DNA from: Congeria kusceri
Lineage: Eukaryota; Mollusca; Bivalvia; Myida; Dreissenidae
Assembly: GCA_027627225.1 (NCBI GenBank)
Contig: JAPFQT010000078.1
Location: 124,001 to 188,000 of the forward strand
DNA: 64,000 nucleotides
Reading direction: 5' to 3'
Both the position numbers and the translations under genes were made by a program. This document shows positions 12,362 to 23,734 of the stretch, one piece after another. The notes beneath the pieces were generated by a model. The model was not told where the DNA came from. It was given only the letters and a program-made list of their open reading frames with translations, and made no database searches. The number at the start of each line of letters is the position of its first letter. The stretch's first letter is position 1.

Positions 12362-13384
12362 AACAAGAGCTGTTTGTACAACAGTTATGCCCCCCTCTAG
12401 GTTAAAATAGCTAAAAAGGCTAATTTTAGATAATAATGGGCCATAACTCCACAATTTCTGGGACCATTTGGCTAATGGATGAACAGTGTTGGACATAGAG
12501 AGCAGAAACTGCTGAAAATACAAATTTCAGATAATTCAGGGACAATAACTCCACAGTTCCTGACTGATTTGACTGGTTATCAAACATGGCCAAGATGTTA
12601 TTAGAAACAAACATTTTCATGAAGTTTGGTGAAGATTGGATCAAAAGTGTTGGACTTAGAGTGAAAACCGATAAAAAGTCAAGATAATTCAAGTGCAATA
12701 ACTCCACAATTCCTGGGGTGCTTTTGGCTGTTTATCAAACTTGACGTAGATATTATTATTACAAACATTGTCATCACGTTTGTTAACGATTGGATGAAAA
12801 CTGTTGAACTCAGAGAGAGGAAACTGCAAAAAACGCTAATTTTATATAATTCAAGGGCCATAACTCCACAATTCATGGGGCGATTTAACTGATTATGAAA
12901 CTTGATCTAAATATTATTACTGCAAACTTTTTCATGAAGTTTGGTGAGGATTTGATGAAAACTGTTAGATTTATAGAGCGGAAACGGCTAAAAAGGCCAA
13001 TTTTAGATAATTCAAGGGCCATTACTCCACAATGCCAAGGGCGATTTGGCGATCTGGCTGACCGACAGACCGACATTAGCAAAAAAACAGCAAACAATAC
13101 CAATGATATTTAGTTAACCCTTAGCACAATGTCATATGCAAGAAAACTAAAAAGGCCAATTTTAGATAATTCAAGGGCCATAACTCCACATGGCCAAGGG
13201 CGATTTGACTGATTATCAAACTTGACTTAGATATTATGGCCACAAACATTTTCATGAAGTTTAATGAAGATCAGATGAAAACTGTTGAACTCAGAGAACG
13301 GAAATGAAAGTGGTCTACTGACTTACTGACCGACCGACATTAGCAAACCAATATACCCCGCCATCTTTGATGGCGGGCATAATT
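12362..13384. mobile_element. Pearl-like element, five to six 160-bp modules
   Basis: 'ataactccaca' recurs at about 12441, 12546, 12702, 12862, 13022 and 13182, mostly 160 bp apart. Modules share 'ttcatgaagtttggtgaagat' and 'ggaaa..gctaaaaaggccaattttagataattcaaggg'. The head has a small hairpin, CTGTTTGTACAACAG, followed by TTATGCCCCCC. The tail has GACCGACCGACATT then CCCGCCATCTTTGATGGCGGG and CATAATT, complementary to the head's ATGCCCCCC. No ORF is preserved. Confidence 0.65.
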
Positions 13385-13535
13385 AGTCCATCTCTCATGG
13401 TTACGTAAACAATAGCTAACAATACCAAATTTAATTAGTCAACCCTAAGCACAATGTCATTTGCTTGCAAACTTCCTTGTAACAGTGTCATATACATGTT
13501 TAACAATTAATGCACAATGTCATACAAATGTTAGG

Positions 13536-13580
13536 AACAAGAGGCACAAAAGTGCCTGTATCGCTCCACTGGCTTATCAA
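13536..13580 (+). mobile_element. Isolated pearl-like head
   Basis: ACAAGAGGCACAAAAGTGCC carries a GGCAC..GTGCC hairpin followed by TGTATCGCTCCACTGGCTT. This resembles the heads at 12362 and 41713. No core or tail follows, so it is a truncated copy. Confidence 0.4.
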
Positions 13581-13589
13581 GATCCAAGC

Positions 13590-14550
13590 GTCAAAAGCGA
13601 ACAATTATTAATATAAGCCACATAAGATTTAACTTAAGATATTTCTGGAACACTGTCCAGCCCTTACATGCTTCCCATTTCCAGCATTCTCATAGTACAA
13701 GCAACCTGTAATCTTGAGTGGGATTCAGGGAAGGAAACTAAACCATCCTCCATCAAATGGTTCCTGATTATGAGGTCTAAGTACTTTAAACACATCCCAG
13801 AGCAACTAATATCTGCTTTTCCAAGCAAGCAGTAAAACTTTCCAAGCAGTAAAACTGTTTTTCCAAGCAGTAAGACTTAAGTATTAAGCAATCATTTTTC
13901 AAATAATTGAAGACTGATTGATATAATTAAGTACATGAAATTACATTACCCAATATATTTACTTTAATTGTTGGAAACACCCAAATTTTGTAAAACAACC
14001 ACTACTGGCACCGCACACGTGATGAGTCTTGCACGATGCACATGGAAGGAGAATTATTATATGTTATGTTTACATTGCGGAGTCAATCAGAGTATTGCTT
14101 TAAGAAAATGTAGTATTTCTGCTTTTGCCAACACTTTTGATGCGTATTAAAACAACATATGCAATTAATGTTTGCTGATCCCTGTAAATTTCACTGGTCG
14201 CAGAGTCAAAATTGACATTTCTACGGCGTCTAGCTGACAGTGCTTCAGACAAGCTTTTGTACTGGGGGTAAATTTACACGTACTTCTGAAAATATGGCAG
14301 CAAATGTAAATTCTCTCAAGACTTTTTGGGGGAAAATGTACAATGTATCGGATAATTGGTGGTTAATTTACATCCAACAAACTTAATACTATGTGGAAAA
14401 AACTGAGTATTATATTAACAATCCAAATAATGTTAAGCAATATCGTTTGAATACAATAATGTTACAAGTAAGAGTTCTGAACAGTTTAAGACTTGGATTG
14501 CTAGCCAAACTACTGAACCATGTGCACATTCAAGTAGACAGGCCTGTCAA
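13590..14550. other. Gene-free stretch
   Basis: Short direct repeats of 'ccaagcagtaaaact' occur near 13830-13875. Otherwise nothing was recognised. Confidence 0.4.
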
Positions 14551-14557
14551 AACTCAC

Positions 14558-14839
14558 ATCTTCTGTCTTCCCGTCAATAAATGTTACGTTATGAGACATA
14601 TCCTGCATAAATATACACCCACATTTTTGATTCCTCTGTGTATATGTACACCAAAACTTTATTTTTCTCTGCGAATCTTCCAATTTTTTTGCATAATTTA
14701 CATGTGTATGTGCCTTATCTGGGCCTCTTCCAATGTGAATAATCTCAAAATAGCATAGAAGCGGGCAACATGCATGGGTTTGTGTTTTGTACCAAAGTGC
14801 GCCTTTCGGTTTTGATGCTGGAGCGTTTATTTTAAACAT
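14558..14839 (-). CDS. Possible 94-codon exon, unrecognised
   Basis: Reading on the minus strand from an ATG at 14839, the frame stays open for 94 codons to a strong donor (AAGAT then GTGAGT at 14557-14552) and ends in phase 0. The product is Lys/Cys-rich, with no membrane segment or known motif. Its composition looks more protein-like than the overlapping plus-strand frame. It falls between exon-like segments a and b and has the right phase to splice onto b, so it could be an alternative first exon of that gene. The evidence is only open frame plus splice site. Confidence 0.25.
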
Positions 14840-15949
14840 TCATAATCATTATTTTAACAATGTTGGTATTTGAAATTAAATATATATTTCATTTCATTCA
14901 TTTCTTATAAAAGTTCTTAAGTTTGTTCATGTGAAGAAAAGTGTCTGCAAACAAATGAAATAAATAGTGTAAATATGAAGACATACTGCATCATTACCAA
15001 CAGAGCGGGTAGCAGCCCTGGAACTTCCCAGTCGAGGTTGGCTGCAGGAGGAGAATAATCACTGCTTGGGATTTGTTAAAAATGAGAGGAAGACAACTGT
15101 ATAAGTGTATGTTGAACAGCAAACACTGCTTAAAAGAGCTCCAGCTGGCTGTGGTACAAGAGGAATATCAGTAGCTGGAAGCCAACCACTGAAGGCAAAT
15201 GTTTGGCCAACATTACTGCCCCACCATCCTGTGTCTGTCCTGTGATTAAAAGGGTGAAACAGGCTTGACAGAATGATGGTTCCTAGCTATGAACATTGGT
15301 AGTAGAAACTCAGCGATGTATACAATATGGAAGTTAATGAATTTTGTTATTGATAGGTCTCCAACGGGTCAGAAAATGTCCTTGGGTCGGGTCGCTGGGT
15401 CAAAATGTCAAACTTCGGGTCGGGTATTAAACAAGTTAATCATAGAAAAAGCTGAACTTATTCATAATGGTTTTTTCCTTAGAGCATTAGGAATAAAGGT
15501 TTTAATAATTAGGACTGCAATACTGTACAGAAAATAATCCTTCATTTAGTATATATACCACATTCCTGATAAAAATCTGCAAACATTAGTCATGAATGAC
15601 AAAGAGGACCTTCTTAAAGCATCATTTACTAGCTAGAAAGATAAAAAGAATTGTAACAAATGAACTTTTAAACAAGAACAAAGTTTGCATTACTTTGGGG
15701 TGAAAAAGCCACATTAAAATGTGATGTTTTTGCTTTGTTACGCCTGATGCAAAGTTGAATATTTGTATTTACTTACCATATTAGCTTGTCTGGTTTGTAT
15801 CAATATTTTTTGCTCAGATTTGCATAAACAGATTATTGTTCTATGAAATAGTATGACAATACCATTTTCATATAGCAATACCTGCATGGCCATTGTCATA
15901 ATCCTACGTTTTCCTTCCAAGAACACATTTTTTGATAGTGAATAAGTGA

Positions 15950-17067
15950 TACACTACGTCTAGCGTGATTTCTGCCTTCTGCGACGCACCACCGTGATTC
16001 AGCCCAGCGTGACACACTACTATAGTCACCGCGATACACCGTGGAACACTGTGGAACGCGGTGATGTCGCCGTGGCGAATCGCGGTGACCGCGGTGACAG
16101 TCTCAATAAAAAATGTTGATAAGAAATCGCCGTGGATCGCGGTGATTTTAGCGAGTCATAATTTCACATTGAGCTTTTTAAAAAATATTTTACATTTTAT
16201 TTCAGGTACGACCAAGAACATGGTTTTCGGAAAATACGGAACATTATGACAAAACGGGAAAATGAAAATATGCGTCAGTCAAATCACAAAGACCTCATCA
16301 AATTCGTTGTCCGATTCTATGACAAATCTTTGCATTTTTAATATGACTATCAAAACAATTGATTAACATGTCGGTAAAAAACGTGATTTTATAACAATGA
16401 TTGACATAACCAACACCTTTGTTCTCTGTAAAAGTTCGAAAGGCGGAGCTATGCACGTGCTCTTTCATAATAGGACGATTGCCACTGAGTAACAAACACG
16501 CGATTGGTTAAGCATGTCGCTTCTCTAAACAAAAGAAGCCAATTTTATCGCCGAGAAAGGTGTTATTTTATGGTTTCTTGTCGGCTTTACTTTGAAGACG
16601 TCAAACTGTCAATTCACGCAGATTGCGAATTTTCGCGAGACTTGTATTAATGCCCTTGACTCTTTGTTTACGATTTCACAACACAACTGCGAACATGGAA
16701 CTTCGGAATAAATTATCAAAATAAAAAAGAGATCAAAATAAAAAAGATTAAAGTTGCAAACTGTGATTATATTAATTGGTAAGTATCGGTTAATAGAAGA
16801 CGATTTGTACTTTGCGAATAGTATACCGTCTGAAATATCGAACTGTACTTGTTCATTCACATGTACCTGTATTTCACCGCGACCCACCGCGACCGCAGTG
16901 GTCCACCGTGAGATTGATTTCCCGATAACGCCCGCGGTGCTCACCCACTATCACCGCGATTCTATCGCGATGGAACCACCTTTTAATCGCGGTGATTTTC
17001 CACGCTGACGAAAAATTGTCCACGGTGGGTCTGTGTTTTAGGCAGAAATCACGCTAGACGTAGTGTA
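15950..17067. mobile_element. DNA transposon remnant with CACTA-type inverted ends
   Basis: CACTACGTCTAGCGTGATTT plus CTGCC is repeated perfectly in inverted orientation: 15952-15976 and 17041-17065, each flanked by TA (15950-15951, 17066-17067). Just inside both ends are clusters of a short motif in both orientations (CACCGCGA / TCGCGGTGA / CCGTGG / CCACCG) at about 15970-16150 and 16875-17035. Dense subterminal repeats are known from CACTA/EnSpm elements, but the TA flank is more typical of mariner-like insertion, so the class is open. The interior (about 700 bp) has no transposase domain, so the element is non-autonomous. Confidence 0.7.
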
Positions 17068-17730
17068 CATTGTCAATCCGAATAATACTTCCCGTTGCAA
17101 CTTGTGTACTTGTAAGAGTTACTTTTATGCAAATGTAGGCAAAAACTAACATATCAGTACTTAAAGTCTTTATACTCCCTTTTTTAAGTTTATCCTCCAT
17201 CTATGTATCCATTTGTTTTTGAAATTCATCCTTTTAAATCACTACACTTTTGTGCAGAATCATTACTACTGTAACTCCTTTTTGAAGGTTTGGAAGGGGA
17301 AGCAACTGTAATAGGTTAAACTCCACTTAGTATCTAGCCTGGTTCCCGGTTTTTTCATTCGTAAAATAGCGACCCGACTCGGTACCGTTGAGGAAAACTT
17401 TGGCCCGGAATCGCGGGTATTTTTTTGGCCTGCGAATACAGGTTTTTTCAATTACTCGTTGAAGCCCTTGTAATTGATTCAAAGTAATTATTATTTTTAA
17501 GAAATGTTCAGCACAGAAAGTTTGTTCCACAGTGAACAGAGCTGCGGGATAAACTGATGATGCTACATATTAATGCAACTGAAATATTTGAGTTGAAGGA
17601 TAAAACACCTGTGAACTAAACCTGAATGGCTGTCCTAAAACTATTAATGGACATACAGAACCCAAATTTTTGGTCACTGCATGGCCAGCACAGGGTAGAA
17701 ATCATAACATATCAGTCTGTGTAATGCACC

Positions 17731-18016
17731 TATCACTGTTTTCCCCCAGTGGAGGGAGTGGCGGGTATATAGGGGACTTTAGACGGCAAGCGATTCCAGA
17801 CAGGCAGGAATTTAACAAGCTGAATGATTCTGGGTCCCGAGGAAATAGACTTTGGTCGGATTTTAGATCCCTGTAACATACGCCCCGCCTATTTAATAGA
17901 TATATAGCATCTCCCACTGAGGGGATTTAGAAAAATATGCTTGGCTCTTGAGTGGGGAATTTGTCAAATTCTCCTAGGTCTGCCCGCTGCTCCCCCCCTG
18001 GGGGAAAATATTGATA
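17731..18016. mobile_element. Short MITE with ~35-bp imperfect inverted ends
   Basis: The left end, TATCACTGTTTTCCCCCAGT followed by GGAGGGAGTGGCGGG, pairs with the reverse complement of the right end (GCCCGCTGCTCCCCCCCTGG then GGGAAAATATTGATA). An internal stretch at about 17910-17970 (CACTGAGGGGATTTAG, GCTTGGCTCT, GTGGGGAATT) recurs at about 55165-55215, marking a dispersed family. Confidence 0.55.
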
Positions 18017-18599
18017 CTGCCTACTTAGATTTTCAGTTTGAGAATGAATGTACTTTTAGTTACACTGTAAATACAAGAGTCATGAGGACTGTATATTGTT
18101 CCCCTGGTTCAGCAGCATGATGTGATGAACCATAATTTTAAACTGATTTAGATTTCAACAAGACAATACTGTGGAATCACTATTTTTCGTGGAGGTCTAA
18201 TTTTCAGGTTTTTCACGCTCCTGCCATTGCGCAAATTTAGTACTACCGCAAATATGTACCGATTGCATAATTTAGCAACGCAACTAGAGTTTCCAGGTTT
18301 GTTCAAATGTAGAGGGTAATCTTTCATAAATATACACAAGTATATGTGATTGTCGCGATGTGAATATGTATAAGGAATAAAAGCTAAACTGTAATAGTCC
18401 TTGTTTAAGTATAAAGAGATAAATTGTCTATTGTCTCACCTACATATGCGGCCCCTATTCTTCAGAAGTGAACCAGAATTGTCACATGAGTGACAGATAT
18501 ACCTCCCCAATATGGCCTTGTCAAAAAACTATGGCATTCATTCGACAGAAATGGACAGATATAGAATGCTTTAATATGTGAATGGTCAACAGTATATTT

Positions 18600-19510
18600 G
18601 GAAAAATTTAATTTTAATATGATTATAACTCTGTCAACATTTAGTGGTTTGTAACAAAGTTGAACTTGATCTGTATTTTATGATGTTACACCTATGTACC
18701 AAAAATAATTTAAATATGTGAGGTCTTTCAAGGGGCCAAAACTGTGTCAAAATTTAGTGGTTTGTAACCAAAGTCGAACTCAACCTGTATTTTATGATGT
18801 TACACATGTGTAGTAATAATTATTTAAATATGTCAAGCCATTGTTGAGTTCTCGTCAGGAAACCATGTTTTTTAGGGAATTTAAATCATATAAAGGGCCA
18901 TAACTCTGTCAAAATTTAGTGGTTTGTAACCAATGTCAAACTTCACTTGTATTTTATGATGCTTCACATGTATACCAAGAATTATATGAATATGTCAAGC
19001 CATTCTTGAGTTATCAGCCGGAAATCATGTTTTTAGGGAATTTTAAGTCAAAAAGGGGCCATATCTCTTTCAAAATTCAGTGGTTTGTAACAAACAACGA
19101 ACTTGACTTGTATACATGTGTACCAAAAATTATTGAATATGTCAAACCTTTATTGTGTAATAATCTGGAAACCATGTTTTTAGATAATTTTAAGTCGAAA
19201 AGGGGCCATAACTCTGTCGAAATTCAGTGGTTTGTAACCAACATCGAACTTGACCTGTATTCTATGATGTTAAACATGTGTACCAAATATTATTTGAATA
19301 TGTCAAGCCTTTCTAGAGTTATCATCCGGAAACCATGTTTTAAAGAATTTTAAGTCGAAAAGGGGCCATAAGTCTGTCAAAATTTATTGGTTTGTAACCA
19401 ACATATAACTTTACCTGTATCCTATGATGTTACACATGTGTACCAAAAATTATTTGAATATGTCAAGCCTTTCTTGAGTTATCATCCGGAAACCAAAAAC
19501 CAACAGACCG
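18600..19510. repeat. ~160-bp module array (pearl-like core)
   Basis: 'tggtttgtaac' recurs at about 18645, 18758, 18920, 19081, 19228 and 19388. Modules share 'ttgacctgtattttatgatg', 'acatgtgtaccaaaaatta', 'aatatgtcaagcc' and 'ggaaaccatgtttt'. The array ends in CAACAGACCGACAAG, a weak ACGG-type tract. The 144-codon plus-strand frame across it is a by-product of modules whose length allows read-through. Confidence 0.8.
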
Positions 19511-19529
19511 ACAAGCTTACTCCTATATA

Positions 19530-20210
19530 CAGGTATGGAAACTAACTTTTATTGGTTGATTGCCCTGACGGGCGACCAGCTTTTTTCACAAAGCTGCACT
19601 CAATAATTGTGCTGTATTTATCATTTTGTTCACCCCTCTGACATAAATTGGTCCGAGCCAATAAAATGGCGTCTTACAAAAAAATATCCAATAAAATCGA
19701 TCATTATATTTTTTCTTTCCAAAAATGTAAAACAATAGTTAATAATAATGTGGAAATTTATACCCGGCGCCTCATGCCCAGAGGGGCAAATCACAGCCGA
19801 AAATAAAAGAATGTACGATAGAGAAAACGAACAATCGAAACAAAAACGCGAATTTCATGTAGGTTGGTTAGAAAATCGTCCATGGTTAACAATTAGCGCT
19901 AATGGCATGCAGTGTAAATACTGCACAGCACAGGGCATGGAAAATTCATTTGTAACGGGCTGCTCTTCCTTAACAAAATTATGTTAGATTGTTTGTTAAC
20001 TAGTTACAATATAATTGCCAAAAGCTTTCATGTAAAACTATATAATACAGATGTAAATATGAATTGGGTTCTGGGCTCATAAATGTCTAGCTGGGCAATC
20101 AATTGTCAGGAGATGGTTGCCCGGGCGGACTACCAGCTTTTGAAATTCAATTGCCCAGCGTAAAACCTACTCGCCTCGAGTGAACGGGCAACCATTAATT
20201 CCCATCCCTG
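19530..20210 (+). mobile_element. hAT remnant carrying a zinc-finger exon
   Basis: The left end, CAGGTATGGAAACTAA..TTGGTTG..GCCC, matches the reverse complement of the right end, CAGGGATGGGAATTAA..GGTTGCCCG. Starting CAG is usual for hAT ends. ATATA abuts both ends (19525-19529 and 20211-20215), but a full 8-bp duplication is not visible. The related phrase 'GGGCG[A/G]AC.ACCAGCTTTT' occurs at about 19570 and 20125. The interior holds only the start of a transposase, so the copy is internally deleted. Confidence 0.55.
19748..19987 (+). pseudogene. N-terminal zinc-finger fragment of a ZNF862/KIAA1586-like hAT protein
   Basis: The 79-codon frame from ATG 19748 has a basic, charged start, then WLENRPWL, a CKYC pair (C56, C59) and NSFVTGCSSLTK. 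This is the TTF/BED-like zinc-finger start found in ZNF862- and KIAA1586-like hAT transposases, where the finger binds DNA. The conserved pattern is aromatic-WL, then CxxC, then F-TGC. The frame stops right after SLTKLC, before the paired histidines, and no donor site follows, so it is truncated. It sits inside the hAT element at 19530-20210. It is a separate lineage from the intact gene at 23.7-27.5 kb, whose finger differs in sequence. Confidence 0.7.
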
Positions 20211-21090
20211 ATATACCCCCCCTAAACTTCAGTTGTGGGGGTATTATCGCTGTTATCAATTAACAGCCTAATACTGTACTGGTACACTTTTATTGCAACT
20301 AACAATCATAACAGGACCCTTGGCTGGCGATCTGCCAAAATTGGCACATATTTTTTTGTAAAACAAATACGACGTTTTGGTGTAAGTTATTTTCCAAATC
20401 AGGTTTGCGTGAATTTAAGACCCCGTGAATATGTCCGTAAACGCAAGTGCGTGAAATTTGTACCCTGCGAATTTAAGTGATTCAACAGTAACTCTGACCA
20501 TGTTCAAACATGACCTGATCAAAAATGAAGCTTTTAATTTGTAAACAAGCTTTGAATATTATTTGAGCTAGTTAACATAGTTGTTCATTGCACTTTTGAT
20601 AATATTCTATTCAAATTTGACCTAGATTGTGTTGAGGTCATGAAGCTGACCAAACTTTAACCTGCTGTGACCAACCTTTATGACGTCAATAGTATTTGTT
20701 TCTCAGCCTGCATGATCCATATTTCAATTACCAAGATTTTATCAAGGAAGTCTATTTACTAAACTTTCAACATAAAATTATGCAGGTGAAATATGAAGCT
20801 CCTAGTCAGTAAACAATATGTTCACGTTATTTGACCTAGTTTTTCATTTCACATAATCGTTTTTGAACTTGACCTGTCATCTTTGATACCTGATACCACC
20901 ATTACGGCGCATTTCCATATGTTCATATCCGCATTGCACAAATCCGCATCCGCAAAAAAATCAAACAGTTGCACAATTTTATGTCCGCATTCCGTATCCG
21001 CAAAGCGCATCCGCAAAAGCCGTCCTCGTGATTTCTTGCAGATGCGGACGACATGGTATAGAGCTTAGCATGTTAAACAATTGGCTGTTA

Positions 21091-21120
21091 TACCGTAAAA
21101 CTTCGTGTATTACGCGCACT
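21091..21120 (+). repeat. Solo MITE end, TACCGTAAAAC type
   Basis: TACCGTAAAACTTCGTGTAT leads into TACGCGCAC. The inverted counterpart, GTGCGTGTTATAC...GTAATACACAACGTTTTACGGTA, is at 40967-41012. Each seems to be one end of a mariner-like MITE family whose partner end is missing nearby. Confidence 0.45.
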
Positions 21121-21281
21121 TTTTTTAATCGATATAGAGAAATTATTCCAAAGATTGCGCAAATCACCCCCAAATGGCTTCCAGGTATTGTGAATGGGGA
21201 ATTAGCATAATTAAATGATCTATACTATTGAGGACAGAAGGGACGATGTTAACAAGGCTTTGATAATATTGCAAGCAATAC

Positions 21282-22780
21282 AGGAGTCCCCTACCGGTGA
21301 AAACCCCTACTAATTAAACATTGTGCAATACCGTCAAATCGCCCTTTATCTGTAGATGTACAAAGTTTCATATTCAAATCCCATTTGTCACTGCAGTATT
21401 AAGTTGTTGTTTTTTCTAGTTTAGTAACATTGACCAGACATTCAAATCACTGTTTGAGTTATTGCAGTACTAAACTGACAGAGGGCAATCATCTAGTCTT
21501 TTCTGTGTACCAAGTTTCATGATCATATCTTATGTTCTTTTCGAATTATTACAGTATCAAGTGTATTTCTATTTTAAGCAACAGTCATGTGACCTTTGAC
21601 CTCTGGTGAAAAATAAAGGGTCGTGTTTCATCAAAGTATCTTCAGTACTTTTTTAGTTATCGTAGGATCCGGGTTTTGGGGACAGGACAGACAGACAGAC
21701 TGAAACCGACAGACGAACAGACAGACAGACACACAGACAGAGGACAAACCCATATTGCAATAGGGGTACCAAGTTTCATTAAGTTTCATGATCATATCAT
21801 ATGCACTTTTCAAAATATTACATTATTAAGTTTATTTCTATTTTTAGTAACAGTCACGTGACCTTTGACCTCTGGTGAAAAATAGTGCATTATTCTCACA
21901 AAGTTTCATCAAATTGTCTTCAGTACGTTCCGAAGCATCATAAGATCCAGGTTTTGTGGACGGACGGACAGACAGACATATGAACGAAAAGAAAGAACGA
22001 CAAACAGACAGATGGTAAACCTATAGTTCAATCTCTGTACCAAGTTTCATGGTCATATCGTATGTCAATTTCAAATTATTACAATATTTAGTTTATTTCT
22101 ATTGTTAGTAACAAACACGTGACCATGGACCTCTGGTGAAAAAAAAAGGTCGTGCATAATCCTCACATGTCCACATTGCTGTTTATATGTATACCCAATT
22201 TCATCGAAATAAGTTCAGTACTTTTTGAGTTATTGCAGGAACCAGGTTTTAGGGACGGATAGACAGACGGATGGACAAACATACGGACTAACTGATAGAG
22301 AGACACACAGACGGATGGCAAACCTATAGTTTCTTTGTACCAAGTTTCATGGTCATATCTTATGGACTTTTCCAATTATGTATACAGTATTTAGTTTATT
22401 TCTATTTTTAGTAAAAGTCACGTGACCTTCGACCTCTGGTGAAAAATAAAAGGTCCTGCATAATCCTGTCATTGCCGTTTATATGTATACCAAGTTTCAT
22501 CGAAATATCTCCAGTTCTTTTTGAGTTATAGCAGGATCCAGTTTGAATTATTTATTTCTATTTTTAGTAACAGTCACGTGACCTTTGACCTAGGGGAAAA
22601 AATAAAAGGTCGTGCATAATACTCACATTGCCGTTTATATGTATACCAAGTTTCATCAAAGTATCTTCAGTACTTTTTGAGTTATCGCAGGAACAATATT
22701 TTGCGGACGGACAGCGTGACAAACGGACGGAGGGCAAACCTATAGTCCACTCCAGTGAAACACCGGTAGGGGTCTAATAA
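21282..22780. mobile_element. Pearl-like element, ~265-bp modules, complete ends
   Basis: The head, AGTCCCCTACCGGTGAAAAC (about 21285), is complementary to the tail, GTGAAACACCGGTAGGGGTC (about 22755). Between them 'gacctctggtgaa' or a variant occurs at about 21598, 21867, 22128, 22431 and 22587. Several modules end in a GACAGACAGAC-type tract (about 21685-21740, 21960-21980, 22250-22310, 22700-22735). Shared phrases are 'ccaagtttcatgatcatatc' and 'tttatttctatttttagtaa'. No ORF is conserved. Confidence 0.65.
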
Positions 22781-22824
22781 GTGATAATTATTTTTATTAT
22801 CTTTTCAGATGACGATGTTAGGTT

Positions 22825-22980
22825 GTTTACCCTCGGGACTTCGGTTTTAAACCATTGCCCGAGCACACTGCTTAACATAGTATCGCAGTTATTATAACTA
22901 TTCCACTATGGGAATTCACAATGTATTGAAAGAGTGCAGTTTGCATACGGTGCCATAATATTAAAAATCTTTGAGGGGAT
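22825..22980 (+). repeat. Dispersed repeat, copy 1
   Basis: GTTGTTTACCCTC[G/T]GGACTT, CCATTGCCCGAGCACACTGC and TTAACATA occur here and at 31618-31680. Looser similarity continues to 'aaaaatct' (22965 and 31743). A third inverted trace with 'gcactgcacccacactgcaaag' is at about 8365-8390. The family was not identified. Confidence 0.6.
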
Positions 22981-23734
22981 AAAAATTTCAGTTTATATAA
23001 TACACAAAATAAGGTTAAAAAAAAACACCATTTAAATGGTACTCTGTGTTATATTAATGACACAAAGATATATATTGACATTATTTTCTGTGTTACTTTG
23101 TAAAATATTCACTATTTATTATGATTACTAAATATTATGTGTTGGAAATGCATGTATATAAGAATACAAAGAAGCAATAAAACAGCTCAGCTTCTGTGCA
23201 AAAAAGACGTTAAAAACGGATTGACCTATTTAGAATGACAAGGAAAAATCAGTCGGCCAATCAAAATTGGGGAGTGTGTGTGACCTCACAGTCAAGGTAT
23301 TGCTATCGTGTTAACGTTTATAAAAAATTTAATGAGTTTGGGGGTTACAATAAAAGTTAATAAACAATTTTTTTACTTGGGATTGCAATTATCATATGCC
23401 ACAGGGGTCATACTATAGCATATTAAAGCATAAATGGATTTGCAGAACGATAAAATGTTAACTTTATGTGGTAAAGTCAGTGATATTTTTAGGATTTGAA
23501 AAGATGGGTCCTGGGGATGCATATGTTTTGAAACAATGGTTTTTTTAAGAAATCAATGGGTCCCAAGTATTTCAAGTCAAATTTTATTTTGACAATATTG
23601 AATAACAAACAGTATAACAACAAACTTAGTTTAACTAGGACTCATAATAAAAATACTTCAAAACTTGTCCATGTAACATTAACAAGCATTTAACATGTCA
23701 GTGTCTGATGATCTATTTTTTAAGGTAAATGCGC

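Larger units (their letters stand above)
10221..15041 (-). pseudogene. Exon-like segments of an unrecognised multi-exon gene
   Basis: On the minus strand several segments have good splice borders. Segment a is 15041-14998 (CTGCAG acceptor, GTAATG donor; frame includes NLDWEVPGLLPALL). Segment b is 12308-12173 (frame begins SSAVTDYIHSLQCDGPPSV). Segment c is 11869-11695 (RRTDWSARESSSVSSSNG...SCLGGSDSGWDSC). Segment d ends at 10891 (DRLFSSIGDAHERVKQAW, GTATAG donor). Phases join a to b (0/0) and b to c (1/1), which is unlikely by chance. Segment c ends in phase 2; its join to d needs a weak acceptor. An ORF at 14839-14558 could be a further exon, ending in phase 0 at a GTGAGT donor. Segment b contains one in-frame TGA and a second copy of c at 10390-10221 is broken. 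The Ser-rich products match no family I know. A decayed gene, or a live gene with an assembly error, are both possible. Confidence 0.35.

Noticed and set aside
14393..14758. 121-codon plus-strand open frame
   Set aside because: It overlaps the better-supported minus-strand exon candidate and has a chance-like, hydrophobic/Cys-rich composition.
18919..19353. 144-codon plus-strand open frame
   Set aside because: It runs through tandem ~160-bp modules and its peptide repeats with them; it is an artefact of the array.
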